In this document: piece after piece, positions 17,459 through 24,853 of the stretch | How positions within the stretch are numbered: the stretch's first letter is position 1 | Layout of the letters: every line of letters begins with the position of its first letter | Source of the DNA: Aquificota bacterium | GTDB lineage: Bacteria; Aquificota; Aquificia; Aquificales; Hydrogenothermaceae | Length of the DNA: 28,798 nucleotides | Direction of reading: 5' to 3' | Assembly: GCA_013153765.1 (NCBI GenBank) | Contig: JAADDT010000059.1 | Location: 1-28,798 of the forward strand | Made by a program: the position numbers and the translations under genes | The notes under the pieces: generated by a model | Database searches by the model: none | The model's input: only the letters and a program-made list of their open reading frames with translations | Told to the model about the DNA's origin: nothing

Positions 17459-18051
17459 TTAATTTGCCCCCATAACTTACTTCTTTCCTCGTCGTCTATC
17501 CAAATCCTGTCTGGCTCGTTGTACCTTCGCCTGTCAAAATCAACAGCCCTTTCAGTCATATCGTCCATATGTATCACACCGCCAGACCTTCTATAGGTAG
17601 CCGTTTCGTAAATATCGGTCATTATCAGACAGTCAACCGGACAGGCTTCCGTACACAGACCGCAGTACATACAGTTAAGAAGGTTCATATCAAACCTTAC
17701 GACCTTTTTCTTACCTTCCTCTGTCTGTACAGCCTCTATACGGAAAAGCTCCGGCACCGGACAGGCTTGCTGACACATATAGCAGGCAACACACCTGCTT
17801 TCACCTTCTTTTATATCCATAAACTTTTCAAGCACCTTAAAGGAAGGAGGTTCTCTGCCGTCTTTAACCCTGTGTCCGTGTGTCCCCCTGAACCTTTTCG
17901 GCGGTGTAAGTTTTTCAAAAGGATATGCGGTTGTTATGGTTTTTCTGAAAAAGTTCCTTATGGTTATTTTCATACCGTTAATAAAGTCCGTAAAGAAAAC
18001 CCGCTCCCTATTAGTAAGCCCCGGTCTTTCTATATACTTTATTTTTACCAT
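17449..18051 (-). CDS. nuoI: NADH-quinone oxidoreductase subunit I, 2x[4Fe-4S]
   Basis: A 200-residue peripheral subunit carrying clusters N6a and N6b that pass electrons toward NuoB. Two ferredoxin motifs are clear: C87, C90, C93, C97 (CVACYMCQQACPVP) and C127, C130, C133, C137 (CMYCGLCTEACPVD). The N-terminal amphipathic region (FINGMKITIRNFF) would lie on the membrane surface. It begins one base after the nuoH stop. Confidence 0.96.
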   Translation of the reverse strand: MVKIKYIERPGLTNRERVFFTDFINGMKITIRNFFRKTITTAYPFEKLTPPKRFRGTHGHRVKDGREPPSFKVLEKFMDIKEGESRCVACYMCQQACPVPELFRIEAVQTEEGKKKVVRFDMNLLNCMYCGLCTEACPVDCLIMTDIYETATYRRSGGVIHMDDMTERAVDFDRRRYNEPDRIWIDDEERSKLWGQIKWS

Positions 18052-18052
18052 C

Positions 18053-19063
18053 TTACCCGAAAATGATTATCCATATTGCCACGATAAATATGTTTGCCAG
18101 TGCAAGTGGAAGCATCACCTTCCAAGCAATTTCCGTAATCTGGTCAACCCTGTATCTGGGCAGTGTCCAATGTACCCACAGGAAAAACATAAACAGTAAA
18201 AACACTTTTACAGAAAACCAGACGAACGCCGGTATAGGTAGCCATCCAAGGAGTGGTGGAGGGTTCCAGCCACCGAAAAACATTATTACCGTTATTGCAC
18301 TGAGGACAAAGGTGGCTATATACCATTCTGCCAGTGGAAAAAGTCCGAACTTCATACCTGTGTATTCTGTAATATAACCACCTACCAGTTCAGCTTCCGC
18401 CTCCTGAACGTCAAAAGGCGTCCTTCCGGTTTCAGCCAGTATGGAAAATATAACAACAACAAAAGCAAGTATGTTAGGGATTATGAACCACATATTTTGC
18501 TGGGCTTCCACTATCTCCCTTAAGGAGAAAGAACCTGCCATCATAATAGGTCCCACAAGGGCAAAACCGAGGGCTACCTCATAACCGATAAGAACAGCCG
18601 CCTTCCTCAAACCACCTATCATCGGGTATTTTGAGTTTGACGCCCAGCCTGCAAAAATAACGCCGTATATGGACAAACTGCCGAAGGCAAGGGCAAGTAA
18701 TACCGCAACGTTAAGGTCTGTAATGTAAGGTTTTATCTCCAGTCCGAATATTGTGAACGGCTCCCCAAAGGGAACAACCGCAAGTATCATTATTGCCGGC
18801 ACGAAAGCCATCAGGGAAGCAAGGTAAAACAGCACCCTATCAACGCTGTTTGGAACGAGGTCTTCTTTGGTTAAAACCTTTAACGCGTCTGCTATAGGCT
18901 GTAAAAGTCCGTGTGGACCTACGTGCAACGGTCCCGGTCTCTGCTGGACGTGTCCGGCAAACTTCCTTTCAAGGAGTGTAAGGTAAGCGGCACCAAGGAA
19001 CATGCCTATGATGAATATGAGTGATTTTATTACTATCCCAACAACCGTTCCCACTAATTCCAT
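18053..19063 (-). CDS. nuoH: NADH-quinone oxidoreductase subunit H
   Basis: A 336-residue subunit with eight transmembrane helices that forms the entrance to the quinone chamber. Family blocks are LERKFAGHVQQRPGP, GPHGLLQPIADALK and EAEAELVGGYITEY. I chose the ATG at 19063 (MELVGTVV), with AGAGG upstream. A longer reading from 19168 would add 35 residues unlike any NuoH and overlap nuoCD. An 88-base gap separates it from nuoCD, the largest in the nuo cluster. Confidence 0.95.
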   Translation of the reverse strand: MELVGTVVGIVIKSLIFIIGMFLGAAYLTLLERKFAGHVQQRPGPLHVGPHGLLQPIADALKVLTKEDLVPNSVDRVLFYLASLMAFVPAIMILAVVPFGEPFTIFGLEIKPYITDLNVAVLLALAFGSLSIYGVIFAGWASNSKYPMIGGLRKAAVLIGYEVALGFALVGPIMMAGSFSLREIVEAQQNMWFIIPNILAFVVVIFSILAETGRTPFDVQEAEAELVGGYITEYTGMKFGLFPLAEWYIATFVLSAITVIMFFGGWNPPPLLGWLPIPAFVWFSVKVFLLFMFFLWVHWTLPRYRVDQITEIAWKVMLPLALANIFIVAIWIIIFG

Positions 19064-19107
19064 TCCTAACCTCTTTATGTTGGTATTATGGCTCCCAGCT
19101 AAAAAAA

Positions 19108-19135
19108 ATCTTAACACAATAATGGGAAAAATCAA
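19108..19135 (-). promoter_or_regulatory. Possible internal promoter before nuoH
   Basis: In the 88-base nuoCD-nuoH gap the minus strand has TTGATT (19135-19130), a 16-base spacer and TAAGAT (19113-19108) preceded by TGT, giving an extended -10. The match is moderate. It could let nuoH-N be transcribed separately from nuoA-CD. Confidence 0.3.
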
Positions 19136-19151
19136 ACACCGTTTGGCACTG

Positions 19152-20897
19152 CTACCTGTCCGTCTCACCTACTACAGGGTCAAGGCTTCCAAGCAGTACC
19201 ACAGCATCAGCCACTGTCCTTCCTTTTATAAGCTCGGTAAACACCTGCAGGTTGTAAAAAGCACCAGACCGTACCCTCAGACGGTAAGGTCTGCCTTCCC
19301 CCTTACTGTTTATGTAAAAACCAAGCTCTCCCCGTGGATTTTCACCGGAAAGGTATATCTCACCTTCAGGCAGTTTTTCACCGTATATACGGAGGTTAAA
19401 ATCCTTAACCATAGCTTCTATGGAATTGAACACCTGATCAAGCGTGGGCAGGACAAAAGGGTGTTCCGTGTTTATGTAGCTTTCCCCTTCCATCTGCCTT
19501 AAAACCTTTACGCACTGTTTAATTATTCTTACGGACTGCCTCATCTCCTCAACACGGACTAAATACCTGTCGTAGCTGTCCCCAACCTTCCCTAAAGGCA
19601 CGTCAAAATCAACATCGCCGTAAGCATCGGTAGGCTGGAACATTCTGACGTCGTAAGGGACACCTGAAGCCCTTGCCACAGCTCCGGTAAGACCGTAGCT
19701 GTAAACGTCCTCCCTTGTTATGACGCCAACGTCCACGTTCCTCCTAAGCCAGACACGGTTTTTGGTAAGGATAGTTTCGTACTCCTTCAGCCGTTGTGGA
19801 AAGTCGTTGAGGAAATGTTCTATCACGTCAAGGGCACCTTCAGGCAGGTCTTTAGCCACACCTCCTATCCTGATGTAAGTTGAGTTCAGCCTTATACCTG
19901 CAATGCCCTCTATTATGTCCATTATCTTTTCCCTTTCCCTGAAGGTGTAAAGAAAAATGGTTAAAGCCCCAAGGTCAAGGGCATAGGTGCCGAGCCACAA
20001 CAGGTGGGAGTTAATCCTCTGGAGTTCGCACATCATAGTCCTTATGTATTTTGCTTTCTCCGTCGGCTCAACACCAAGGTGTTTTTCAACTGCGTTAACG
20101 TAAGCCACCTGAGAACAGAGGGCTGAAATGTAATCCATCCTGTCAGTATAAGGGATAAACTGGGTATAGGTTATGTTTTCCGCTATCTTTTCAACGCCCC
20201 TGTGTAGCTGTCCCAGTATAATATCACACTCCTTAACCTCTTCACCTTCCATATCAAACAGGAACCATATTGTACCGTGTGTGCCGGGATGGAGAGGTCC
20301 CCAGTTCAGGACTATCTGGGCTTTTTTCTCAGGCAGTCTTTTCTTCTGGGTTATTTCAAGGTCCTCCATCGTAGGGAGGGCTGTATGGTAAGGGCTGTAG
20401 TTGTGGGCAGGACTTTCCTCACCGCTTAAAGGTGGAAGGTAAACCTCACCGTGTCCCCTTAAGGGAAAGTCCTTCCTCAAAGGGTGGTGCTGGTAAGTTT
20501 CCCACATAAACATCCTTACCAGATTTTCGTGTCCCTCAAACCTGACGCCGAACATGTCCCACGCTTCCCTTTCAGCCCACTTTATACCTTTCCACAGCTT
20601 TGTGGCTGACGGCAGACTGTCCCCTTCAGCCCAGCACTTTACCGCAACGCGACGCATCTTTTCCGGATTGAAAAGGAGGTAAACGCCCTGAAATCTGGGA
20701 GATTGGACGGGAAAATCCATACAGAAAAAGTCTATAAACATTTTGTAGCCCAGTTTATCCTTCAAAAAAGACAGAAGTTCCAGAAGTTTTTCCTTGTTTA
20801 TCTGGACGGATACGAAATTCTCCGAACGGGATATTTCAACGCTGTCAAAACTTTTTTTTATCTGATCTAAATCCTGCCCATCAATCCATAAATGCAA
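19152..20897 (-). CDS. nuoCD: NADH-quinone oxidoreductase subunits C and D, fused
   Basis: A 581-residue fusion of two connecting-module subunits. NuoC spans about 1-150, with EREAWDMFGVRF (109-120) and HPLRKDFPL (138-146). A linker (151-192) leads to NuoD (193-581), which starts LNWGPLHPGTHGT and has LGQLHRGVEKIAEN, TDRMDYIS and the C-terminal LGSLDPVVGETDR. NuoD forms the quinone-binding pocket with NuoB. The same fusion occurs in E. coli. The start is TTG at 20897 with AAGGGG 7 bases upstream, and that site lies in a hairpin with the nuoB stop codon. Confidence 0.95.
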   Translation of the reverse strand: MHLWIDGQDLDQIKKSFDSVEISRSENFVSVQINKEKLLELLSFLKDKLGYKMFIDFFCMDFPVQSPRFQGVYLLFNPEKMRRVAVKCWAEGDSLPSATKLWKGIKWAEREAWDMFGVRFEGHENLVRMFMWETYQHHPLRKDFPLRGHGEVYLPPLSGEESPAHNYSPYHTALPTMEDLEITQKKRLPEKKAQIVLNWGPLHPGTHGTIWFLFDMEGEEVKECDIILGQLHRGVEKIAENITYTQFIPYTDRMDYISALCSQVAYVNAVEKHLGVEPTEKAKYIRTMMCELQRINSHLLWLGTYALDLGALTIFLYTFREREKIMDIIEGIAGIRLNSTYIRIGGVAKDLPEGALDVIEHFLNDFPQRLKEYETILTKNRVWLRRNVDVGVITREDVYSYGLTGAVARASGVPYDVRMFQPTDAYGDVDFDVPLGKVGDSYDRYLVRVEEMRQSVRIIKQCVKVLRQMEGESYINTEHPFVLPTLDQVFNSIEAMVKDFNLRIYGEKLPEGEIYLSGENPRGELGFYINSKGEGRPYRLRVRSGAFYNLQVFTELIKGRTVADAVVLLGSLDPVVGETDR

Positions 20898-20899
20898 AA

Positions 20900-20942
20900 T
20901 AATACCCCTTAAAGTTTGTCAAGCCTTAAAACGGGGGTATTA
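20900..20942 (-). repeat. Hairpin joining the nuoB stop codon to the nuoCD ribosome binding site
   Basis: On the minus strand TAATACCCC (20942-20934), whose first three bases are the nuoB stop codon, is perfectly complementary to GGGGTATTA (20908-20900), a 9-bp stem with a 25-base loop. The 3' arm contains the GGGG of the nuoCD Shine-Dalgarno. No T-run follows, so it is not a terminator. A ribosome terminating on nuoB would melt the 5' arm and expose the site, a classic coupling layout. Confidence 0.6.
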
Positions 20943-21479
20943 AAATCCAAAAGGAGACTTTTCTTTTATCGGCTGTGATGCGGTCGGTACCTTTTCCATA
21001 GGGATTTCTTCCCAGACCTTCCCTTCCTTTTTAGCTTTTATCTTTTTCTGGAGTTTTAAAATCCCCCACAGTAAAGCCTGAGGTGTCGGCGGACAGCCGG
21101 GAACGTAAACGTCAACAGGGATTATCCTGTCAACCCCCTGAAGTGTGGCATACGTGGGAAAAGGTCCTCCTGCGGAAGAACAGCCTCCCATTGATATTAC
21201 CCATTTTGGGTCCGGCATCTGGTCGTATATAAGCTTAAGCATAGGTGCAACCTTGTTTACAACCGTACCTGCCACTATCAGCACGTCAGACTGGCGGGGA
21301 GAACCTCTGAATATTATGCCGAGCCTGTCAGTATCAAATCTGGAAGCGGCGGTATGCATCATCTCTATAGCACAGCAGGCAAGACCTACCGATGCAGGCC
21401 ACAGCGAGTTCCTCCTTCCCCAGCTTAACACCTCTTCTACAGTGGTCAGTATTATACCGTTGTTGTGCTTTATTGCCAT
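20940..21479 (-). CDS. nuoB: NADH-quinone oxidoreductase subunit B, [4Fe-4S] N2
   Basis: A 179-residue subunit holding cluster N2, which reduces quinone. Ligands are visible as the tandem C35-C36 ([10 protein letters not shown]), C100 ([12 protein letters not shown]) and C129 (YVPGCPPTP). I chose the ATG at 21479 because AAAGGAG lies 7 bases upstream and it overlaps the nuoA stop; a TTG at 21500 would add seven residues. An 8-residue N-terminal difference does not affect the assignment. Confidence 0.95.
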   Translation of the reverse strand: MAIKHNNGIILTTVEEVLSWGRRNSLWPASVGLACCAIEMMHTAASRFDTDRLGIIFRGSPRQSDVLIVAGTVVNKVAPMLKLIYDQMPDPKWVISMGGCSSAGGPFPTYATLQGVDRIIPVDVYVPGCPPTPQALLWGILKLQKKIKAKKEGKVWEEIPMEKVPTASQPIKEKSPFGF

Positions 21480-21838
21480 TTTAACGCTCCTTTTTTCCAA
21501 GCGTAGATGTATCCCAGTATGAGTATAAACAGGAATATAAACATCTCAGTAAATATGAAACCTGCGTTTATCTGTGCCACGTCCTTGAATATTGCTCCCC
21601 AAGGAAGGACGAAAGCCGCCTCAAGGTCAAACAGAACCAGAAGGAGTCCAAGCAGGTAGTACTTCTGTTCAAGTGAAAGGTGGGAGGTTTTATCGTAAAG
21701 TGGAACACCACACTCGTAAGTGTAATCCTCCATAGGGTCCGGAACCTGAGGTGCTATAAGCCTGTTTATTATCAGAAGTGCCGCCCCCACAACGAAAGCA
21801 ACAATTCCAAACAGCAGTAGTGCAAAGTATCCCGTCAT
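21470..21838 (-). CDS. nuoA: NADH-quinone oxidoreductase subunit A
   Basis: A 122-residue subunit with three transmembrane helices. The loop motif YECGVPLY and the second-helix acidic block [16 protein letters not shown] are characteristic. I chose the ATG at 21838 (MTGYFALLL), preceded by GAGGTGGAG; a TTG at 21862 would add eight residues with no better site. It is the first gene of the nuo operon. Confidence 0.94.
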   Translation of the reverse strand: MTGYFALLLFGIVAFVVGAALLIINRLIAPQVPDPMEDYTYECGVPLYDKTSHLSLEQKYYLLGLLLVLFDLEAAFVLPWGAIFKDVAQINAGFIFTEMFIFLFILILGYIYAWKKGALKWQ

Positions 21839-21869
21839 CTCTCCACCTCTGGCTGATTTCAAACACCGT

Positions 21870-21899
21870 TTTATAAAGGATAACTGATAATTTTTTCAA
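21870..21899 (-). promoter_or_regulatory. Candidate promoter of the nuo operon
   Basis: On the minus strand TTGAAA (21899-21894), an 18-base spacer and TATAAA (21875-21870) lie about 30-60 bases upstream of the nuoA ATG in the divergent nuoA-thiE gap. Each hexamer is one mismatch from consensus or close to it. Confidence 0.5.
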
Positions 21900-21906
21900 A
21901 ATCAAT

Positions 21907-21912
21907 TATGAT
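21907..21912 (+). promoter_or_regulatory. Possible -10 element for thiE
   Basis: TATGAT sits 28 bases before the thiE ATG in the same AT-rich divergent gap as the nuo promoter. No good -35 is present 16-18 bases upstream. Low confidence; it would make this a compact back-to-back promoter region. Confidence 0.3.
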
Positions 21913-21939
21913 CTAAATAAAAAACGTAAGGGAAACGGT

Positions 21940-22557
21940 ATGGATTTGTCCCTTTACATAATTACGGACGAAAACCTTACGCTGGAAAAAGGTCTGGTTG
22001 AGAAGGTACGCCTTGCTCTGGAAGGTGGTGCAACCGCCGTCCAGTACAGGGCTAAGAACAAGACCGCCAAGCAAATGTACAGGGAAGCAAACGCGTTAAG
22101 GAAGCTGTGCAGGGAAAAAGGCGTTCCTTTCATCGTTAACGACAGGGTTGATCTGGCTGTTGCCGTAAACTCTGACGGCGTCCACGTCGGACAGGAAGAC
22201 CTGCCGGTTGAGGCGGTAAGGAGGATTGTCGGCTGGGAAAGGATAGTGGGACTGTCAACGAAAAACCTCAGTCAGGTAAGGGAAGCAAACGGTCTGCCTG
22301 TGGATTACATAGGCTTTGGCAGTGTGTTTCCCACCGGAACTAAGGAAGATGCCACCGTAAGCGGTATTGAAATGCTGAAGGAAGCTGTTAAATTATCTAT
22401 TCAGCCGGTAGTGGCTATAGGCGGTATTAACCTGTCCAATATAGACCGGGTAATAGAAACTGGCTGTAAAAACGTGGCTGTTGTATCGGCAGTGTTTTCC
22501 GCCGAAGACGTTCTTACAGCCACAAAAAAACTGAAGGAAAAACTAAAAAAGGGATAG
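21940..22557 (+). CDS. thiE: Thiamine-phosphate synthase
   Basis: A 205-residue TIM-barrel enzyme that couples hydroxymethylpyrimidine diphosphate with the thiazole phosphate to give thiamine phosphate. Visible blocks are QYRAKNKTAKQM for the pyrimidine diphosphate site, PFIVNDRVDLAVAVNSDGVH with the metal-binding Asp, GQEDLP, VDYIGFGSVFPTGTK and the phosphate-binding VAIGGI. The ATG has AAGGGAAA upstream. It leads a short plus-strand operon with a DUF2905 gene and queA; no TPP riboswitch is visible in the short leader. Confidence 0.94.
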   Translation: MDLSLYIITDENLTLEKGLVEKVRLALEGGATAVQYRAKNKTAKQMYREANALRKLCREKGVPFIVNDRVDLAVAVNSDGVHVGQEDLPVEAVRRIVGWERIVGLSTKNLSQVREANGLPVDYIGFGSVFPTGTKEDATVSGIEMLKEAVKLSIQPVVAIGGINLSNIDRVIETGCKNVAVVSAVFSAEDVLTATKKLKEKLKKG

Positions 22558-22560
22558 GAG

Positions 22561-22785
22561 ATGGAAAGTATAGGAAAGACGCTGATTTTTATAGGACTGC
22601 TCATAATGTTTATAGGTCTGCTTTTTACCTTTTTTGAGAAACTGCCCTTCGGACTGGGCAGACTGCCCGGAGACATCTACATAAAAAGGGACAATTTTGT
22701 TTTTTACTTCCCGATTACAACTTCCATACTGATAAGCGTCGTGCTTTCACTATTTTTTATGCTCCTTTCAAAGCTTTCAAAATGA
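22561..22785 (+). CDS. DUF2905 family small membrane protein
   Basis: A 74-residue protein with two transmembrane helices (about 8-27 and 49-71) joined by a loop carrying the family motif GRLPGDIYIKRDNFVFYFP. Its function is unknown. The ATG has GGATAGGAG upstream, spanning the thiE stop, and its stop overlaps the queA start by 4 bases (ATGA), so all three genes are translationally linked. Confidence 0.85.
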   Translation: MESIGKTLIFIGLLIMFIGLLFTFFEKLPFGLGRLPGDIYIKRDNFVFYFPITTSILISVVLSLFFMLLSKLSK

Positions 22786-23798
22786 AGTACACTTTGTCTG
22801 ACTTTGATTACCGGCTACCTAAAGAGTTGATAGCCAGATATCCTATAGAGCCGAGGGACAGCTGTCGCCTTATGGTGCTGGACAGAAAAAAAGGCAGTAT
22901 AGAGCACAAGACCTTCAGGGATATTGTCCAGTACCTTCAGGAAGGAGACACGCTGGTGCTGAACGACACTAAGGTAATACCTGCAAGACTGAAGGGCAGG
23001 AAGGAGACAGGTGCTAAAGTTGAGGTTTTCCTCCTCCGTCAGGTAGATAAGGACCTGTGGGAGGCTCTGGTAAAGAACCTTAAAAGGCTGAAAGAGGGAC
23101 AGGAGGTAATATTCGGTAAGGGTTTTAAAGGAGAGCTGGTTGAGAAAAGGGAAAACGGAACAGCCCTTATCCGTCTTAAAGGGAACGACATTCAAGCCCT
23201 GATAGAAAAGTACGGGCAGGTGCCACTTCCTCCTTACATAGAAAGGGAAAGTGAGGAAAAGGACAGGGAGGAATACCAGACGGTATTTGCAAGGAAGGAA
23301 GGTGCGGTAGCCTCACCTACCGCAGGACTGCACTTTACCAGGAGGCTTTTGGAGGAGATAAGGGAAAAGGGCGTGAATGTTGAGTTCATCACCTTACACG
23401 TTGGACTGGGCACCTTTAAGCCCGTTTCGGAGGAGGATTTTACAAAACACCGGATACACGAGGAATACTACCACATACCTGAAAAAACCGTCCGTGCCAT
23501 ACAGCAGACAAAGGAAAAAGGTAAAAGGGTTTTTGCCGTCGGAACAACGGTGGTCAGGACGCTGGAGACCTACGCCATTACAGGTGAAAGGGAAGGCTTC
23601 AGCAGTTTGTTCATATATCCCCCTTTCCGCTTTCAGGTGGTTGACAGCCTTATAACGAACTTCCACTTACCAAAATCCACACTTTTACTGCTTGTTTCCG
23701 CCTTTGCCTCAAGGGATATGATTTTAGAAGCTTACAGGACGGCTGTAAGGGAAAGGTACAGGTTTTTCAGCTACGGTGATGCGATGCTGATAATTTAG
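22782..23798 (+). CDS. queA: S-adenosylmethionine:tRNA ribosyltransferase-isomerase QueA
   Basis: A 338-residue cytosolic enzyme that transfers the ribosyl part of S-adenosylmethionine to preQ1 in tRNA to form epoxyqueuosine. Hallmarks are the start FDYRLPKELIARYPIEPRD, DTLVLNDTKVIPARL, the catalytic region VASPTAGLHFT, LHVGLGTFKPV, GTTVVRTLE and the C-terminal ITNFHLPKSTLLLLVSAF. Length is typical. Its 3' end overlaps the convergent small exported-protein gene by 32 bases. Confidence 0.96.
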   Translation: MKYTLSDFDYRLPKELIARYPIEPRDSCRLMVLDRKKGSIEHKTFRDIVQYLQEGDTLVLNDTKVIPARLKGRKETGAKVEVFLLRQVDKDLWEALVKNLKRLKEGQEVIFGKGFKGELVEKRENGTALIRLKGNDIQALIEKYGQVPLPPYIERESEEKDREEYQTVFARKEGAVASPTAGLHFTRRLLEEIREKGVNVEFITLHVGLGTFKPVSEEDFTKHRIHEEYYHIPEKTVRAIQQTKEKGKRVFAVGTTVVRTLETYAITGEREGFSSLFIYPPFRFQVVDSLITNFHLPKSTLLLLVSAFASRDMILEAYRTAVRERYRFFSYGDAMLII

Positions 23799-24132
23799 CC
23801 ACAGTATCGTTCCTTATCAAAGCCTCTATCAGCAGTTTAATCTGTTTTATTTTGTCCTCGGGAAATACCTTGTAGTTCCTTTTTTCAGAATACTTTTTTA
23901 TGTAAAACAGTGCCTTTAAAGCCCTTTCCCCGTCCCTGTGTTCTCCAGTCAGGAAAGCCCTCACGTCCTTTAAAGCCCGTATGTATAAAAGGTCTTCCCT
24001 GTTTTCCGGTATGGGAGCTTCCACTATCTTTTTGTCTATATACCGGACAGCTTCCTTTATTTCCTTTTCAAGACCGTCCCCGCCGGTAAGCAGACCAGCA
24101 ACCAGAAGCAGAACTGTTAGAAAACTATACAT
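23767..24132 (-). CDS. Small exported protein of unknown function
   Basis: A 121-residue protein that I do not recognise. Residues 1-17 look like a cleavable signal peptide (FLTVLLLVAGLLTGG) with no lipobox cysteine. The mature part is charged and helical, rich in Lys, Glu and Ile, with no motif I can name. The ATG has AAGGAAGG upstream and follows the DUF190 stop by 11 bases, so it is the last gene of the aldolase-fbp-fluC run. Its end overlaps queA by 32 bases on the opposite strand. A ribosome binding site, signal peptide and operon position support it as real. Confidence 0.65.
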   Translation of the reverse strand: MYSFLTVLLLVAGLLTGGDGLEKEIKEAVRYIDKKIVEAPIPENREDLLYIRALKDVRAFLTGEHRDGERALKALFYIKKYSEKRNYKVFPEDKIKQIKLLIEALIRNDTVAKLSASHHRS

Positions 24133-24143
24133 ACCTGCCTTCC

Positions 24144-24470
24144 TTAAGGGTATTTTAGGACCTTGACCTTTTCCAGGGTTATAAGTCCCTGTTTTATGTA
24201 GCCCTTTATGTATGGAATTACCTTTTCTATCTTTTCAACGGTATCAACAGCCTCAATTACTATCGGCAGGTCTGAAGAAAGGGTAAGCAGTCCGGCAGAA
24301 TGGATACGGCTTGAAGCCCCGTATCCCAGTATTCCCCTCAGGACGGTAGCCCCTGCAATATCTTTTTCCCGCAGAACCTCCACTATCTTTTTGTAAGCCG
24401 GCTTCCCGTCAACACGGTCGTCTTCCCCTAAAAATATCCTTAAAAGGTAAGCCTCACCTTCTATCTTCAT
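24144..24470 (-). CDS. DUF190 family protein, fluoride-channel associated
   Basis: A 108-residue, ferredoxin-like alpha/beta protein. The DUF190 pattern is clear: MKIEGEAYLLRIFLGEDD at the start, YKKIVEVLREKDIAGATVLRG (spread over 26-46), SDLPIVIEAVDT and the C-terminal LITLEKVKVL. DUF190 genes commonly neighbour crcB/fluC, as here, and resemble PII-like proteins, but the function is not settled. The ATG has GAGGTG upstream, 8 bases after the fluC stop. Confidence 0.9.
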   Translation of the reverse strand: MKIEGEAYLLRIFLGEDDRVDGKPAYKKIVEVLREKDIAGATVLRGILGYGASSRIHSAGLLTLSSDLPIVIEAVDTVEKIEKVIPYIKGYIKQGLITLEKVKVLKYP

Positions 24471-24478
24471 CTTTCACC

Positions 24479-24853
24479 TCACATTAACGCCCTTGCCATC
24501 ACAAGCCCCATCACGCCTGCGGACAGGGAAAGCAGGTTGTTTAAAACCACGTTAGCCACAGCTTTAATATATTCCCCGTCCTGAAAAAGGGCTATCGTTT
24601 CGTAAGAAAATGTGGAAAAGGTCGTGAAAGCTCCCAAAAAACCTACGGCGAAAAAAAGCCTCCACAACGGGTCAACGGCAAGCTTTTCCACAGTCAGGAC
24701 GGTAAAGAAAACGAGGAGAAACGAACCTACCGTGTTTACCACAAGCGTGCCTAAAGGAAAGGTCAAACCTGCATACTTGTTCACGGCTGTGGAAACGATG
24801 TAGCGGAGCAAAGCTCCCATCGCCCCGCCAACCATAACGGCTATGTAGTTCAT
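24479..24853 (-). CDS. crcB: Fluoride ion channel Fluc (CrcB)
   Basis: A 124-residue, four-helix inner membrane protein that forms a dual-topology dimer and exports fluoride. Visible landmarks are GGAMGALLRYIVS (9-21), the pore asparagine N40 in GTLVVNTVGSF, and the conserved GFLGAFTTFSTFSYE (71-85) with the fluoride-coordinating phenylalanines and the central sodium-site turn. Its ATG overlaps the fbp stop (ATGA). A single crcB gene is present, as expected for the homodimeric type. No fluoride riboswitch is visible nearby. Confidence 0.95.
   Translation of the reverse strand: MNYIAVMVGGAMGALLRYIVSTAVNKYAGLTFPLGTLVVNTVGSFLLVFFTVLTVEKLAVDPLWRLFFAVGFLGAFTTFSTFSYETIALFQDGEYIKAVANVVLNNLLSLSAGVMGLVMARALM

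Noticed and set aside
19143..19160. TGGCAC as part of a sigma-54 promoter on the plus strand
   Set aside because: The -12 element (TTGC) is missing at the required spacing and no plus-strand gene follows.
19064..19168. A 35-residue N-terminal extension of NuoH
   Set aside because: It overlaps nuoCD, lacks membrane-protein character expected at this position and has no ribosome binding site; the ATG at 19063 does.
20909..20933. TTGACA in the nuoB-nuoCD gap as a promoter -35
   Set aside because: The only good -10 (TATTAT) is 12 bases downstream, too close; no hexamer fits at 16-18 bases.
21839..21939. TPP or fluoride riboswitch near thiE or crcB
   Set aside because: The thiE leader is too short and AT-rich for a THI element, and crcB directly overlaps fbp, leaving no room for a leader.
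23394..23666. Open frame antisense to queA
   Set aside because: It lies fully within the conserved queA coding region and shows no family motif.
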